A stretch of DNA of 64,000 nucleotides from Syntrophaceae bacterium UBA6087 (lineage in GTDB: Bacteria > Desulfobacterota > Desulfomonilia > UBA1062). Made by a program: the position numbers and the translations under genes. Positions 25,823 to 34,577 of this stretch are shown piece after piece. The notes under the pieces are model-generated. The model ran no database searches and had not been told where the DNA came from. It was given only the letters and a program-made list of their open reading frames with translations. Position 1 is the first letter of the stretch. The number at the start of each line of letters is the position of its first letter. The DNA lies in assembly GCA_002448235.1 (NCBI GenBank), contig DIXF01000002.1, positions 309,754 to 373,753 of the forward strand, in the 5' to 3' direction.

Positions 25823-27211
25823 ATGCAAAAATTCATTAAAACCGGTCTCATGTGTAGTATCCTCGTCTTCATTTTTACCTGCGCACCCCAAGCGCAAACC
25901 GGGCAGTCTTTCGAGCGGAACTGGGTTGAAGCTGCAGCCGATAAAGTCCTCCCTTCGGTGGTGAATATCTCGTCTACAAAAAAGGTGAAGGTGAACGCGT
26001 CGCCTTTTTCCAATGATCCCTTCTTCCGGGATTTCTTCGGCGGAGGAGTTCCCCAGGAGCGAATTCAGCGTGCACTCGGCTCGGGCGTAATCGTTTCCGG
26101 AGACGGCTATATCGTTACCAACAACCACGTGGTGGGAGGTGCGGACGAGGTAGAGGTGAGGCTCTCCGATGAAAGGGTTTTTCAGGCGAAGATCATCGGC
26201 ACCGACCCGAAAAGCGATCTCGCGGTCATCAGGATCGATGCAAAGAACCTCCCGGTCGTCCGGATCGGGGACTCATCGAAGTTGAGGGTGGGGAATTTCG
26301 TGCTGGCGGTCGGGAATCCGTTCGGTCTTGAAGGTACGGTGACCCACGGGATCATCAGCGCCTTGGGACGCACCGGTTTGAATATCGGGGTCGACTATGA
26401 GAACTTTATCCAGACAGACGCGCCGATTAACCCCGGGAATTCCGGAGGTGCGCTGGTAAACACGAGCGGCGAGCTTATCGGGATCAATACCGCTATCCTT
26501 TCCGGATCGGGGACGAATGTAGGGATCGGGTTTGCCATCCCTGTCAATCTCGCCATGAATATTGTCAGAAGCATCGAAAAGACCGGAAAGGTGGTGCGCG
26601 GCTGGCTCGGCGTCACCGTTCAGGAGGTTACGCCTCAGATTGCAAAGGCTATGGGGCTCGAGATCCCGAAAGGCGCCCTGGTGGCCGATGTTGTCAAAGA
26701 CTCTCCCGCCGGAAAGGCCGGGATCAGGCAGGGTGATATCATCGCAGCCATTAACGGCAAAGAAGTCAAAGACGCCTCTGTCATACGGCTTTTCATTGCG
26801 GAGATACTTCCCGGCACGAAGGTGCCTATCCGAGTGATCCGGGACGGCAAGGTCATGACATTTAATGTGACCATGGGCGATCTTGCAAAGGCGCAAGTCC
26901 CCGAGCTTAAATTCACGGTAAAGGACAACAGGTTTCTCAATGGCGCGACTGTCTCCGACTTGACGCCTCCCGCGCGTGAGGCGCTGCAGGTAGGAGAGAA
27001 TATCAAAGGAGTCGTGGTCATTGCCGTGGAAAACGGTTCAGCAGCGGCAAGCATGGGCGTCAGGCCCGGCGATGTGATCGTCGAGATAAACAGTATAAAG
27101 ATCGCCAACATGGCCGAGTTCAAGAAGGCGCTGGGTAAGATGGAGGGAAGAAAGGCAACCGTCAGCATCTACAGGCAGGGGATGCTTCTGACCATGACAC
27201 TCATCAGGTAA
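25823..27211 (+). CDS. Periplasmic HtrA/Do-like serine protease
   Basis: 462 aa. It has an N-terminal signal peptide (~1-25), a trypsin-like protease domain with His (VTNNHVV), Asp (KSDLAVI) and Ser (PGNSGGAL) of the DegP/DegQ type, and two C-terminal PDZ domains (~265-350, RGWLGVTVQ; ~370-460, GVRPGDVIVEI). It degrades or refolds damaged envelope proteins. GGAGGTG precedes the ATG. The dtd gene follows after 7 bases and is probably co-transcribed. DegP versus DegQ cannot be decided from sequence alone. Confidence 0.95.
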   Translation: MQKFIKTGLMCSILVFIFTCAPQAQTGQSFERNWVEAAADKVLPSVVNISSTKKVKVNASPFSNDPFFRDFFGGGVPQERIQRALGSGVIVSGDGYIVTNNHVVGGADEVEVRLSDERVFQAKIIGTDPKSDLAVIRIDAKNLPVVRIGDSSKLRVGNFVLAVGNPFGLEGTVTHGIISALGRTGLNIGVDYENFIQTDAPINPGNSGGALVNTSGELIGINTAILSGSGTNVGIGFAIPVNLAMNIVRSIEKTGKVVRGWLGVTVQEVTPQIAKAMGLEIPKGALVADVVKDSPAGKAGIRQGDIIAAINGKEVKDASVIRLFIAEILPGTKVPIRVIRDGKVMTFNVTMGDLAKAQVPELKFTVKDNRFLNGATVSDLTPPAREALQVGENIKGVVVIAVENGSAAASMGVRPGDVIVEINSIKIANMAEFKKALGKMEGRKATVSIYRQGMLLTMTLIR

Positions 27212-27218
27212 TGAACCA

Positions 27219-27671
27219 GTGCGTGCCGTGATACAGCGGGTACATGATGCGTCCGTTTCCGTAGGCGGCCAAGAGATTTCCAGGATCGGTAAAGGTTTGT
27301 GCTGCTTTATCGGTGTCGAGGCAGGTGATGGGGACGGTGATATCGATTATATCGCCCGCAAGGTCGTGAGCTTAAGAATTTTCGATGACGGCGAGGGGGT
27401 CATGAATATCGATGTGGGGGAGGCGCAGGGAGAGATACTCATGGTTTCCCAGTTTACCCTGCTGGGTGATGTGCGGAAAGGAAGAAGGCCTTCATACTCA
27501 GGTGCTGAGCCGCCGTCTGCTGCGAGTGCGATTTTCGATTCTGCCCTTGCCCGGGTTTCCACCCTGCACAAGGGCAGGGTAGTGGCCGGAAAGTTCCAGG
27601 CCGAGATGGACGTCCGCATCAATAATCATGGCCCGGTGACCATTCTCCTGGACAGCAGGAAGCTCTTTTAG
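27219..27671 (+). CDS. dtd: D-aminoacyl-tRNA deacylase
   Basis: 150 aa. It hydrolyses D-amino acids wrongly attached to tRNA. The start is GTG (MRAVIQRVHDASV), the standard DTD N-terminus; the SQFTL and GPVTILLDS motifs are also family hallmarks. The ribosome site is weak, so it may depend on read-through from htrA 7 bases upstream. Confidence 0.95.
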   Translation: MRAVIQRVHDASVSVGGQEISRIGKGLCCFIGVEAGDGDGDIDYIARKVVSLRIFDDGEGVMNIDVGEAQGEILMVSQFTLLGDVRKGRRPSYSGAEPPSAASAIFDSALARVSTLHKGRVVAGKFQAEMDVRINNHGPVTILLDSRKLF

Positions 27672-27683
27672 GAAAGCTCCCCC

Positions 27684-28031
27684 TTATCTGAAGGTATTGA
27701 TCCTTTCAAGGAGCTTGTTTTCCGGCATGGCTCCCACGATGTCTCCCACCTTCCGGCCGTCTTTGAATACGATCAGGTTGGGGATGGAGCGGATGCTGTA
27801 TTTGGATGCAGTCTGCGGATTACCGTCTACATCGAGCTTGGCAAAGACGATATCCCCCTGGTGTTTCTTTGCCATGCTTTCTATGATCGGTCCCAGCATC
27901 TTGCATGGTCCGCACCACTCTGCCCAGCAATCAACGATAATGAACGGATACTTTGCTATTGCTTTGTCGATATCGGTGTCTGTCAAAACGATCGGATGGT
28001 CGGGATTGTCCACGAAAGTTCCCTCGGTCAT
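27684..28031 (-). CDS. trxA: Thioredoxin
   Basis: 115 aa. It has the thioredoxin fold with the WCGPC active site (AEWCGPCKM, ~39-43), the cis-Pro loop IRSIPNL and the GAMPENKL C-terminus. A ~15-residue extension precedes the fold, with no signal peptide, so it is cytoplasmic. It is the last gene of arsR-trxB-trxA and would receive electrons from TrxB. Confidence 0.95.
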   Translation of the reverse strand: MTEGTFVDNPDHPIVLTDTDIDKAIAKYPFIIVDCWAEWCGPCKMLGPIIESMAKKHQGDIVFAKLDVDGNPQTASKYSIRSIPNLIVFKDGRKVGDIVGAMPENKLLERINTFR

Positions 28032-28058
28032 AGAAAATCTCCTTATTCGGTTTAAGTA

Positions 28059-29018
28059 TTAAGCTGCATCCCAGGAGGTGTAAGAGGTCCCTTTGATCTC
28101 CTGGATATATTGTTCTGCTGCGAAGGCTGCGGTTGCCCCGTCACCGCAGGCCGTCACTACCTGGCGCAGCAGCTTTTGCGTACAGTCGCCGCAGGCAAAG
28201 ATACCTTTCGCAGAGGTCCTCATCTCACTGTCGACCTTGATGAAGCCTTTGTCGTCACAGTCCATCAGGCCTTTTGCAAAGCCCGTGTTGGGAATATTGC
28301 CGGTGAAGATGAATACTCCCTGGACTTCGAGTGTCTGCTTGTTCTGAGGATCGTTCACGTTGCTTACCGTGACCGCTTTCACGAGGTCGTCTCCGACGAC
28401 CTCGTCCACTACGGAATTCCACATAAAGTCGATTTTCTCGTTTGCCGTGGCCTGGTCCTGAAGGACTTTATCCGCCCGCAGGCGGTCCCTCCGGTGGATC
28501 AGGGTCACTTTCCTTGCAAATCTGGTGAGGAAAAGGGCTTCCTGGACCGCGGCATTTCCTCCGCCCACCACGGCCACAGGTGCGTCGCGATAAAACGGCC
28601 CGTCGCACGTGGCGCAATAGGATACCCCTTTCCCGGTATATCGTTCCTCTCCCGGCACATTGAGGTGGGCGTACTCCGTGCCGGACGCTATGATGAGCGA
28701 AAATGCCTCATAGGCATGTTCCGAAGCGGTTACCCTCCAGGACTCTACGCTGTCACGTACGATCTTCTCGATGGAAGAAACATCATTTTCGGCTATTTCG
28801 AGACCGAAAGACAAGGCCTGTTCTTTAAACCGCTCTATGAGCTCGAAGCCGTTAATCCCTCCCGGAAACCCCGGGTAGTTCTCGACCAGATCGGTGGTGG
28901 TGATAAGGCTTGGATTCACCTGGCTGGTGAGCAGCAGAGTTTTTAATTTAGAACGGGATGCATAAATACCTGCGGTCAGGCCTGCCGGGCCTGACCCGAC
29001 GATGATGACGTCATACAT
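28059..29018 (-). CDS. trxB: Thioredoxin reductase
   Basis: About 319 aa from ATG 29018 (MYDVIIVGSGPAG), with AAAGGTG seven bases upstream. FAD-binding GSGPAGLTAG at the N-terminus, the redox disulfide CATCDGPFY (~135), the NADPH motif VVGGGNAAVQEAL (~150) and a C-terminal FACGDCTQKLLRQV FAD motif. It reduces TrxA using NADPH. The start is 5 bases downstream of the arsR-like stop, so the two are co-translated. Confidence 0.96.
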   Translation of the reverse strand: MYDVIIVGSGPAGLTAGIYASRSKLKTLLLTSQVNPSLITTTDLVENYPGFPGGINGFELIERFKEQALSFGLEIAENDVSSIEKIVRDSVESWRVTASEHAYEAFSLIIASGTEYAHLNVPGEERYTGKGVSYCATCDGPFYRDAPVAVVGGGNAAVQEALFLTRFARKVTLIHRRDRLRADKVLQDQATANEKIDFMWNSVVDEVVGDDLVKAVTVSNVNDPQNKQTLEVQGVFIFTGNIPNTGFAKGLMDCDDKGFIKVDSEMRTSAKGIFACGDCTQKLLRQVVTACGDGATAAFAAEQYIQEIKGTSYTSWDAA

Positions 29019-29022
29019 GCGT

Positions 29023-29304
29023 TCACCTTTCAGGAGATTTTTCTTCCAGAATATCAATGAGTTGCTGGATCTTTTGGGGGCTCTTGAGATAATAACATTT
29101 CAGATTTCCTTTCCGTTGGCAGTCCACTATCCCGTTGATCTTGAGGATAGAAAGATGTTGTGACGCGTTTGCCTGGCGGATATTTAGGATACTTTCAACC
29201 TCCCCCACACACTTCTGGCCTTTAATGAGCTCCCGTGCTATCATGAGTCTTACAGGATGCCCCAATGCCTTTAAGTAGGAAGCAGTCGTCTCATTCTGCG
29301 ACAT
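29023..29304 (-). CDS. ArsR-family transcriptional regulator, probable redox or metal sensor
   Basis: 93 aa, a complete winged helix-turn-helix of the ArsR/SmtB class: LGHPVRLMIAREL, then VGEVESILNIRQANASQHLSIL is the DNA-reading region (positions ~33-54). Three Cys are present: C32 before the recognition helices, C62 and C70 in the wing. In the family such Cys sense thiol oxidants, persulfide or metals; here linkage to trxB-trxA favours redox control. It heads its operon and has a matching AT-rich palindrome in the leader, so autorepression is likely. Confidence 0.88.
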   Translation of the reverse strand: MSQNETTASYLKALGHPVRLMIARELIKGQKCVGEVESILNIRQANASQHLSILKINGIVDCQRKGNLKCYYLKSPQKIQQLIDILEEKSPER

Positions 29305-29321
29305 AGCGTTGATTTCCTTTA

Positions 29322-29339
29322 CAATATATTTTTATATTG
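29322..29339. promoter_or_regulatory. Putative ArsR-type operator (AT-rich palindrome)
   Basis: CAATATA-TTTT-TATATTG, a perfect 7-bp dyad, lies 18 bases before the arsR start codon and ~20-37 bases downstream of the predicted transcription start. The position suits repression by the gene's own product. Confidence 0.6.
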
Positions 29340-29364
29340 GGTATTAGCTGCATACCAAAACTTC

Positions 29365-29394
29365 AGTATATTAATGACATACTAAAACTGTCAA
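29365..29394 (-). promoter_or_regulatory. Sigma-70 promoter of arsR-trxB-trxA
   Basis: Minus strand TTGACA (29394-29389), 18-nt spacer, TATACT (29370-29365). Two direct repeats CATAC(C/T)AAAACT at 29351-29362 and 29378-29389 overlap it and may be additional regulatory sites. Confidence 0.75.
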
Positions 29395-29466
29395 GCCTTG
29401 ATTTATCACGATCGCTAGTAGTATGGTTACAATACATGATAAAAAAAATTTCCCGGGGGTCAAGAT

Positions 29467-30009
29467 ATGAAGAGGTTTTTGACCGTGGTGGGTATCTTAA
29501 CGGTGCTCTTCCCTGCGGTATGCTCGGCCAGTGGATATATTACCGCCAATTACGGAATAGGCGGCGGAGATGTCGATGAGCCCAGCCTCGGCATAGAGAT
29601 GGGGGGGATCTTTCTCTCCAACCTGCACCCGTCGGGCGGCGCGTTCAGTCTGGGTCTGGGGGTGAGCGTCGCCGATACCGACGAAGACCCGCCTTCCGGC
29701 CTTCAGCCGATATCCGGACTCACCTACGATCCACTGATCGAGTACAATGACGGCAACGAGCAGGAGATCGATCTGGTCTTCGGCGCCGAGATGATCCCTG
29801 CCCTTTTCGCAGTGGCAGGGCTCGGGTATGCCAGCCAGGATAAGGTGAGAATCGGCACCAGCTTAGACGACAACTACGAGGTCGATTCCGATACGGACAG
29901 GAATATCGCATGGATGCTGGGCACCCGGTACGTCATACAAGGACTGAACATAGGCATCGGGTATCATTCCAGGCGAGGTATCATGGCAGGCATCGGCGTG
30001 GCTTTTTGA
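29467..30009 (+). CDS. Small outer-membrane beta-barrel-like protein
   Basis: 180 aa. A signal peptide (~1-22, cleavage after CSASG or nearby) is followed by alternating hydrophobic/polar strands (YITANYGIGGG, AFSLGLGVSVADT, LFAVAGLGYASQD, LNIGIGYHSRRG) and a terminal Phe, the usual signal for barrel insertion. The size suggests an 8-strand barrel. No specific family is recognised. A GGGGG-containing site precedes the ATG. It may be co-transcribed with the lipoprotein trio that starts 35 bases later. Confidence 0.7.
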   Translation: MKRFLTVVGILTVLFPAVCSASGYITANYGIGGGDVDEPSLGIEMGGIFLSNLHPSGGAFSLGLGVSVADTDEDPPSGLQPISGLTYDPLIEYNDGNEQEIDLVFGAEMIPALFAVAGLGYASQDKVRIGTSLDDNYEVDSDTDRNIAWMLGTRYVIQGLNIGIGYHSRRGIMAGIGVAF

Positions 30010-30044
30010 TCCCTGTAGAACAAGCTGCCGAAGACGGCCTTAAC

Positions 30045-31439
30045 GTGCATCGTTTCACGGTTGTTCTGCTCTCCCTTTCTTTTTTACTCGCCACCGGCTG
30101 TACCGGTCTGACGAATTACGCAAAGGTGACCGAGCAGGCAAGGTTCTCCATCTCCCAGGGCAGGTTCGAGGATGCCCTGACAGCCTTTCCCGATAAGTAC
30201 GCGAGGGGCAAAGACGAAGTGCTCGTACGGCTGGAGCGTGCAACGCTCCTCCAGCTCATGGGCAAGTATGACGAGAGCTCCCGGGAATTCCAGCTTGGCG
30301 CCGCGAAGATCAGAGAATACGAAGAAAAGGCGGTGATATCCGCATCTAGGGCGACCTCCCAGTTGGGGTCTCTTCTCTTGAACGAGCAGGTCCGTCCCTA
30401 TGAGGGAGAAGATTTCGAAAAGATCCTCATCCATGCCTTCGGAGCCGTGAATTATCTGATGACAGGCGATCTCGAAGGGGCGCGCGTAGAGATCAGGAAT
30501 GCCTACCAGAGACAGAATGAGTTGAAAGAAAGGCATGAGAAGGCCCTTGAAAAGGCGGAGAAAGAGAGCAGAGGTACAAACTGGCAGGACTCCTTCCAGA
30601 AGGCGGACAGCGACAGATACCGGGAACTGAAGAGTAAGGCAGGGGATATCAATAGTATTTATCAGAATGCATTCGCCTATTACATCTCTTCTTTGGTGTA
30701 TGAACTCGGAGGCGAAGAGGACGAGGCGTACATCGATCTGAAAAAGGGAATCGAAGCAGCCCCATGGTCGAAGAGCATACGGAAAGACCTGATCCGCCTG
30801 AGCAGAAGGCTGGGCAGGGGTGAAGATACGGAACAATGGCAAGAAGCCTTTGGAAAGCTGGAGGATGAGTGTGGCAAGGGCTTGGATATTTTTGTCATTT
30901 TCCAACATGGCGTGGCGCCGGTCAAAGAGGAGTTGAGTTTTCCCGTCCCGCTTTCCCGGGGAGGGCTTTCCTTTGCATCGTTGCCGGTCTATCGTTTCGT
31001 TCCATCGTCTGTCCGCGCGGCGGAGCTTGTATATGAGGACCGGGTCACAGAGACATCCCTTGTCTCCGATACCGATGCCATCGCATCCAGGAACCTGCTT
31101 GATCAGTTTCCGGTGCTTTTTGCGAAACAGGTTGCCCGCTCATATTTCAAGGCGCGGATGACAAGCAAGCTGTCAAAAGAGTATGGTGCTATAGGCGCGA
31201 TCACGGGGACGATAGCCGCTGCGATTACCGAGCGTGCGGACTTGAGGGCATGGGCCTCTCTGCCCAAGGAGATCCAGGTTGTCAGGGAGTTTGTGCCGGA
31301 AAGTACGAAAAAGATCGTTGTCAGAGGAACGCCTTCCACGCATGCGAAGGTGATCGATATCCCGGAGGGAACCCGGCATCTGATCGTATTCTGCAGGGAT
31401 ACGGAAGCCGGCCTATCAATACAGACAAAGGCTTATTAG
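30045..31439 (+). CDS. COG3014-like lipoprotein
   Basis: About 464 aa from GTG 30045 (MHRFTVVLLSLSFLL); upstream in-frame residues are basic and unlike a signal peptide. A lipoprotein signal ends at ATGC (Cys ~19). The body is TPR-like helical repeats (~25-300: GRFEDALTAFPDK, GKYDESSREFQLGA, VYELGGEEDEAYIDL), followed by a region with a GAITGTIAAAITER glycine-rich helix. This matches the uncharacterised COG3014 group that travels with ycfL and lpoB genes, which follow here at 16- and 21-base gaps. A cell-envelope assembly role is inferred. Confidence 0.75.
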   Translation: MHRFTVVLLSLSFLLATGCTGLTNYAKVTEQARFSISQGRFEDALTAFPDKYARGKDEVLVRLERATLLQLMGKYDESSREFQLGAAKIREYEEKAVISASRATSQLGSLLLNEQVRPYEGEDFEKILIHAFGAVNYLMTGDLEGARVEIRNAYQRQNELKERHEKALEKAEKESRGTNWQDSFQKADSDRYRELKSKAGDINSIYQNAFAYYISSLVYELGGEEDEAYIDLKKGIEAAPWSKSIRKDLIRLSRRLGRGEDTEQWQEAFGKLEDECGKGLDIFVIFQHGVAPVKEELSFPVPLSRGGLSFASLPVYRFVPSSVRAAELVYEDRVTETSLVSDTDAIASRNLLDQFPVLFAKQVARSYFKARMTSKLSKEYGAIGAITGTIAAAITERADLRAWASLPKEIQVVREFVPESTKKIVVRGTPSTHAKVIDIPEGTRHLIVFCRDTEAGLSIQTKAY

Positions 31440-31454
31440 ACAGGAGGAGCCGTT

Positions 31455-31889
31455 ATGAGAAGGGGAAGGATTTTTATCTCTCTGTTTGCCGTGTTGTTTC
31501 TCGTTTCATGTGCAGGGACAGCGCCCAATATCCTGCAAGTCCAGGCAGGTCCGGGGGGCTTAAGCTCCAAGAAGGAAGAGATCAACGACAAGTGGCTGGC
31601 TCGGACGCTCTCTTTCGGCGAGGTGAGCGTACGTCCGCTCGGGCTCGGCTCATCGATGGAGGCGCAGGTCATCATAAAGAACCAGAGTTCCGGCGATACG
31701 GACTTCGAGTACCGATTCATCTGGTATGATGCCTCGGGCTTTGAAATATCTTCCATCACCAACTGGATACCCGCATCCCTGTCAGGTATGGAAGCCCGGG
31801 GCTTCAAGACTACGGCGCCCGGCCCGAACGCGGTGAGCTTCAAGTGTATGATAAGGAAGATGCACCCCATCACGAGCTCCAGTTCGTAA
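31455..31889 (+). CDS. YcfL-family (DUF1425) lipoprotein
   Basis: 144 aa. The lipoprotein signal has lipobox LVSC (Cys ~19). The body is an immunoglobulin-like DUF1425 domain with MEAQVIIKNQSSGDTDFEYRF (NQS and YRFIWYD segments visible). In enterobacteria ycfL lies beside lpoB, and the same order is kept here. A CAGGAGG site precedes the ATG. Outer-membrane location is inferred; the function of the family is unknown. Confidence 0.8.
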   Translation: MRRGRIFISLFAVLFLVSCAGTAPNILQVQAGPGGLSSKKEEINDKWLARTLSFGEVSVRPLGLGSSMEAQVIIKNQSSGDTDFEYRFIWYDASGFEISSITNWIPASLSGMEARGFKTTAPGPNAVSFKCMIRKMHPITSSSS

Positions 31890-31910
31890 GAATCAAATCA
31901 GGAGGAGAAT

Positions 31911-32507
31911 ATGAAACGACTTATAGGAAGCAGTTCGATCATTCTTGCGGTATTCTTTTTCTACGGCTGTGCCTCGACGCCGGCCGTTACCTATGGCGAC
32001 CCCGGGCAGGTGGAAACCGTTACCACGGAATTCGGCTCGACCGATCTTCAGACAATAGCTGAAAAGATGGTGAATTCCCTGCTGGCGACCCCGGTTCTCT
32101 CTTCAGGGGAACGTCCCGTGCTCTATGTCCATAAAGTGAAGAACATGACGGATGAGCACATCGACACCAAGTCCGTAACCGATAAAATCAGGACAACTCT
32201 GCTGAAGTCAGGGAAGGTGCGTTTTACCGCAGTCAACGAGGTGAATGACGAGATCATCAAACAGCTTGAGTACCAGACCAAGTCAGGGATCGTCGACCCC
32301 TCCACTGCCAAGTCCGTGGGACATCAGGTAGGGGCCGATTATTTTCTTTTCGGTGAGCTCAGCTCCATCAAAAAATCCTCCGGCCGGGTTAAGGACGTGT
32401 ATTTCAAGTTCACTATGAACCTGGTGAACATCAAGACCGGGCTTATCGAGTGGGCAGACGAAAAAGAGATCAGGAAACAGGCCAAGAAAGCCCTCATCGG
32501 GGGGTAG
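31911..32507 (+). CDS. lpoB: LpoB-like penicillin-binding-protein activator lipoprotein
   Basis: 198 aa. Lipoprotein signal with Cys ~21 (FYGCAS), then an LpoB/YcfM domain (~45-195: VLYVHKVKNMTDEHIDTK, LKSGKVRFTAVNEV, ADYFLFGELSSI, WADEKEIRKQ). In E. coli, LpoB reaches through the peptidoglycan to activate PBP1B. AGGAGGAG precedes the ATG. It is the last gene of the trio; the PBP partner is not in the window, so activation of a specific enzyme is inferred. Confidence 0.83.
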   Translation: MKRLIGSSSIILAVFFFYGCASTPAVTYGDPGQVETVTTEFGSTDLQTIAEKMVNSLLATPVLSSGERPVLYVHKVKNMTDEHIDTKSVTDKIRTTLLKSGKVRFTAVNEVNDEIIKQLEYQTKSGIVDPSTAKSVGHQVGADYFLFGELSSIKKSSGRVKDVYFKFTMNLVNIKTGLIEWADEKEIRKQAKKALIGG

Positions 32508-32655
32508 CGTAGAAGCTTCCACAGGCGGCCGTGCCCGGCGATTTTCACCGGGCAGGCCCTTGTTCTCTTTCGGGTAACACAACCGGATGTTGGGCTTGAC
32601 TGGATGGAGAGAAACGGCTACATAGCAAAGTCAAAGTAATTTTGGAGGAATGGAA

Positions 32656-33204
32656 ATGAGTTGGGAGGATAAACTAGAAAAAATAACGAGCAAAACCGTG
32701 CCCCTGTACGCAATGATAATCCTCCTGGTGATCTTTGCCGATCCCACCTGGACGTCCAGCTTTATCGGGATTATTCTGGTCGTCGCCGGAGAGGCGTTAC
32801 GATTCTGGGCCACCGGGCACTTGCGGAAGAATGAGGAGCTCACCACCTCCGGCCCGTACGCTCACGTTCAGTCGCCGTTGTATCTGGGAAGCTTCATTAT
32901 CGGGACGGGCCTCTGCATAATGGCATCGAATGTCGTGATCTGGATCCTCATGACCCTGATATTCTTCAAGTCATATATCCCCAGGAAAAAGGAAACGGAG
33001 TGGGGAAGGCTGGAGAGGATGTTCGGGGAGGAATTTCTCAAGTACAAGAGCGAGGTTCCCTATATGTTCTTCCCGCGGATCGATCCTTACCCCCATGGGG
33101 CCAAGCATCTCTGGTCGTTTGCCGTGAGCATCGAAAATACCGAACACCAGACAGCGATCGCGGTGTTTCTCATCACCTTCTTTATCTTGATCAGGCTAAT
33201 CTAA
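32656..33204 (+). CDS. Isoprenylcysteine carboxyl methyltransferase (ICMT) family membrane protein
   Basis: About 182 aa. ATG 32656 is preferred to 32650 because GGAGG lies 7 bases before it. There are four to five hydrophobic helices; the C-terminal half holds the ICMT/PEMT core (TTSGPYAHVQSPLYLG, then PRKKETEWGRLERMFGEEFLKYK). Bacterial members methylate unknown small molecules or lipids, not prenylated proteins. A hairpin terminator follows. Substrate unknown. Confidence 0.82.
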   Translation: MSWEDKLEKITSKTVPLYAMIILLVIFADPTWTSSFIGIILVVAGEALRFWATGHLRKNEELTTSGPYAHVQSPLYLGSFIIGTGLCIMASNVVIWILMTLIFFKSYIPRKKETEWGRLERMFGEEFLKYKSEVPYMFFPRIDPYPHGAKHLWSFAVSIENTEHQTAIAVFLITFFILIRLI

Positions 33205-33209
33205 AAGAA

Positions 33210-33240
33210 AAGCCGGGTCTGAAAATCCCAGACCCGGCTT
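33210..33240. terminator. Bidirectional terminator between the ICMT gene and ilvE
   Basis: A perfect 12-bp stem AAGCCGGGTCTG/CAGACCCGGCTT (33210-33221 and 33229-33240) with a 7-nt loop, starting 6 bases after the ICMT stop and serving the convergent ilvE from the other side. Confidence 0.8.
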
Positions 33241-33301
33241 CTTGAATCTCTTTCGGTATCAATCGGCTTAATAGATCCTTCTTTAGAGGTAAGGAAGCAA
33301 A

Positions 33302-34378
33302 TCAGTCCGATATCTTCACGCGCCAGCCGAAGGGATCCGGCTTTTCTCCATACTGGATCTGTAAGATCTCGTTGTACAGACGTTCCGTCAGCGCACCTGT
33401 TTTGCCCCCGTTGATGAAGTGCTCTTTCCCCTGATAATAGATCTGGCCGATGGGAGAGACGATGGCCGCCGTGCCTGAAGCAAACGCCTCTTTCACTGTC
33501 CCGGCTGCGATCCCGGAAATGATCTCGCTCATGGCCGGTGCCCGTTCGGTCACCTTCACGCCCCAGCTCCGTGCCAGCTGGATAACGGAATTCCGGGTGA
33601 CACCAGGGAGAATCGAACCTGAGAGCGGCGGGGTAAAAAGCTCATCGCCGATCATGAAGAAGGCATTGCTCGTCCCGACCTCTTCCACATATTTACGCTC
33701 AATGGCATCCAGCCAAAGTACCTGCGTGTACCCCATATCCTTGGCCTTCTGGCTGGCATAGAGGCTGGCGGCATAATTCCCCGCATTCTTGCAGTTTCCG
33801 ACACCGCCGCGAACGGCGCGTACGTAATCCTCGGAGACATAGATCTTCGTTGGGCTGAACCCTTCAGGATAGTAAGCTCCGACAGGACCGACAATGATGA
33901 AGAAGAGATACTGATTTGCCGGGTGGACCCCCAGGGCAGCCTCCGTGGCGATCATGGTCGGGCGGATATACAGGGACGTCCCTGCGCCGCGTGGGATCCA
34001 GTCCTGTTCCAGCAGGACAAGTTTTTTCATGCCTTCCAGAAACAGCTCAGGATCGATTGTGGCCATGCATAGACGCTCTGCCGAGGCATTCATCCTCTTG
34101 ATGTTTTCCATGGGCCTGAACAGGTAGATACTCCCGTCCTTGCCGCGATAGGCCTTCAGTCCTTCAAAGATTTCCTGGCCGTAGTGGAGGCTCATGGCAG
34201 TGGGGTCAAGGACGATCGGACCGTAAGGGCCGATGACCGGTTCATGCCAACCCTTGCCGGTCGCATATTTGACCGTGAACATATGATCCGTGAATATCTG
34301 GCCGAAGCCCAGTTTGGATTCATCTGCAGGTTTTGCCTTCAATTTGTCGGGTGAACATTTTGCGATTTTGATATCCAT
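33302..34378 (-). CDS. ilvE: Branched-chain amino acid aminotransferase
   Basis: 358 aa, the long form of class IV PLP aminotransferase (like eukaryotic BCATs rather than the ~309-aa E. coli IlvE). The PLP Lys is in GNCKNAGNYAASL (~200); SLHYGQEIFEGLKAYRG and EEVGTSNAFF (~240) are family motifs. It interconverts Val, Leu, Ile and their 2-oxo acids. It is a single gene, divergent from the cyclase-AAA gene. Confidence 0.95.
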   Translation of the reverse strand: MDIKIAKCSPDKLKAKPADESKLGFGQIFTDHMFTVKYATGKGWHEPVIGPYGPIVLDPTAMSLHYGQEIFEGLKAYRGKDGSIYLFRPMENIKRMNASAERLCMATIDPELFLEGMKKLVLLEQDWIPRGAGTSLYIRPTMIATEAALGVHPANQYLFFIIVGPVGAYYPEGFSPTKIYVSEDYVRAVRGGVGNCKNAGNYAASLYASQKAKDMGYTQVLWLDAIERKYVEEVGTSNAFFMIGDELFTPPLSGSILPGVTRNSVIQLARSWGVKVTERAPAMSEIISGIAAGTVKEAFASGTAAIVSPIGQIYYQGKEHFINGGKTGALTERLYNEILQIQYGEKPDPFGWRVKISD

Positions 34379-34549
34379 AACAATTTTCTCCTATGATTTT
34401 TCGGCCATTAATTCTCATTTTCGTATCACTATATTACCTTCGAATCAAGAATTCTGTACCGACGGCCTCGGAGTCATAAGATCAACAGGCGGTCATCACC
34501 GCTTCAAGGGCTGTCAATGGTAAAAAATAAGCCGCTTCCCTTGAACCTC

Positions 34550-34577
34550 TTGACAAAGGATATCACGCGGCTATTTT
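34550..34577 (+). promoter_or_regulatory. Promoter of the cyclase-AAA-TPR gene, inside an inverted repeat
   Basis: TTGACA (34550-34555), 16-nt spacer, TATTTT (34572-34577). An inverted repeat AAAAAATAAGCCGC / GCGGCTATTTTTTC flanks it (34523-34580 approx., one bulge), placing the promoter in the loop and right arm. A short leader with GAGAGGA precedes ATG 34595. Confidence 0.6.
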
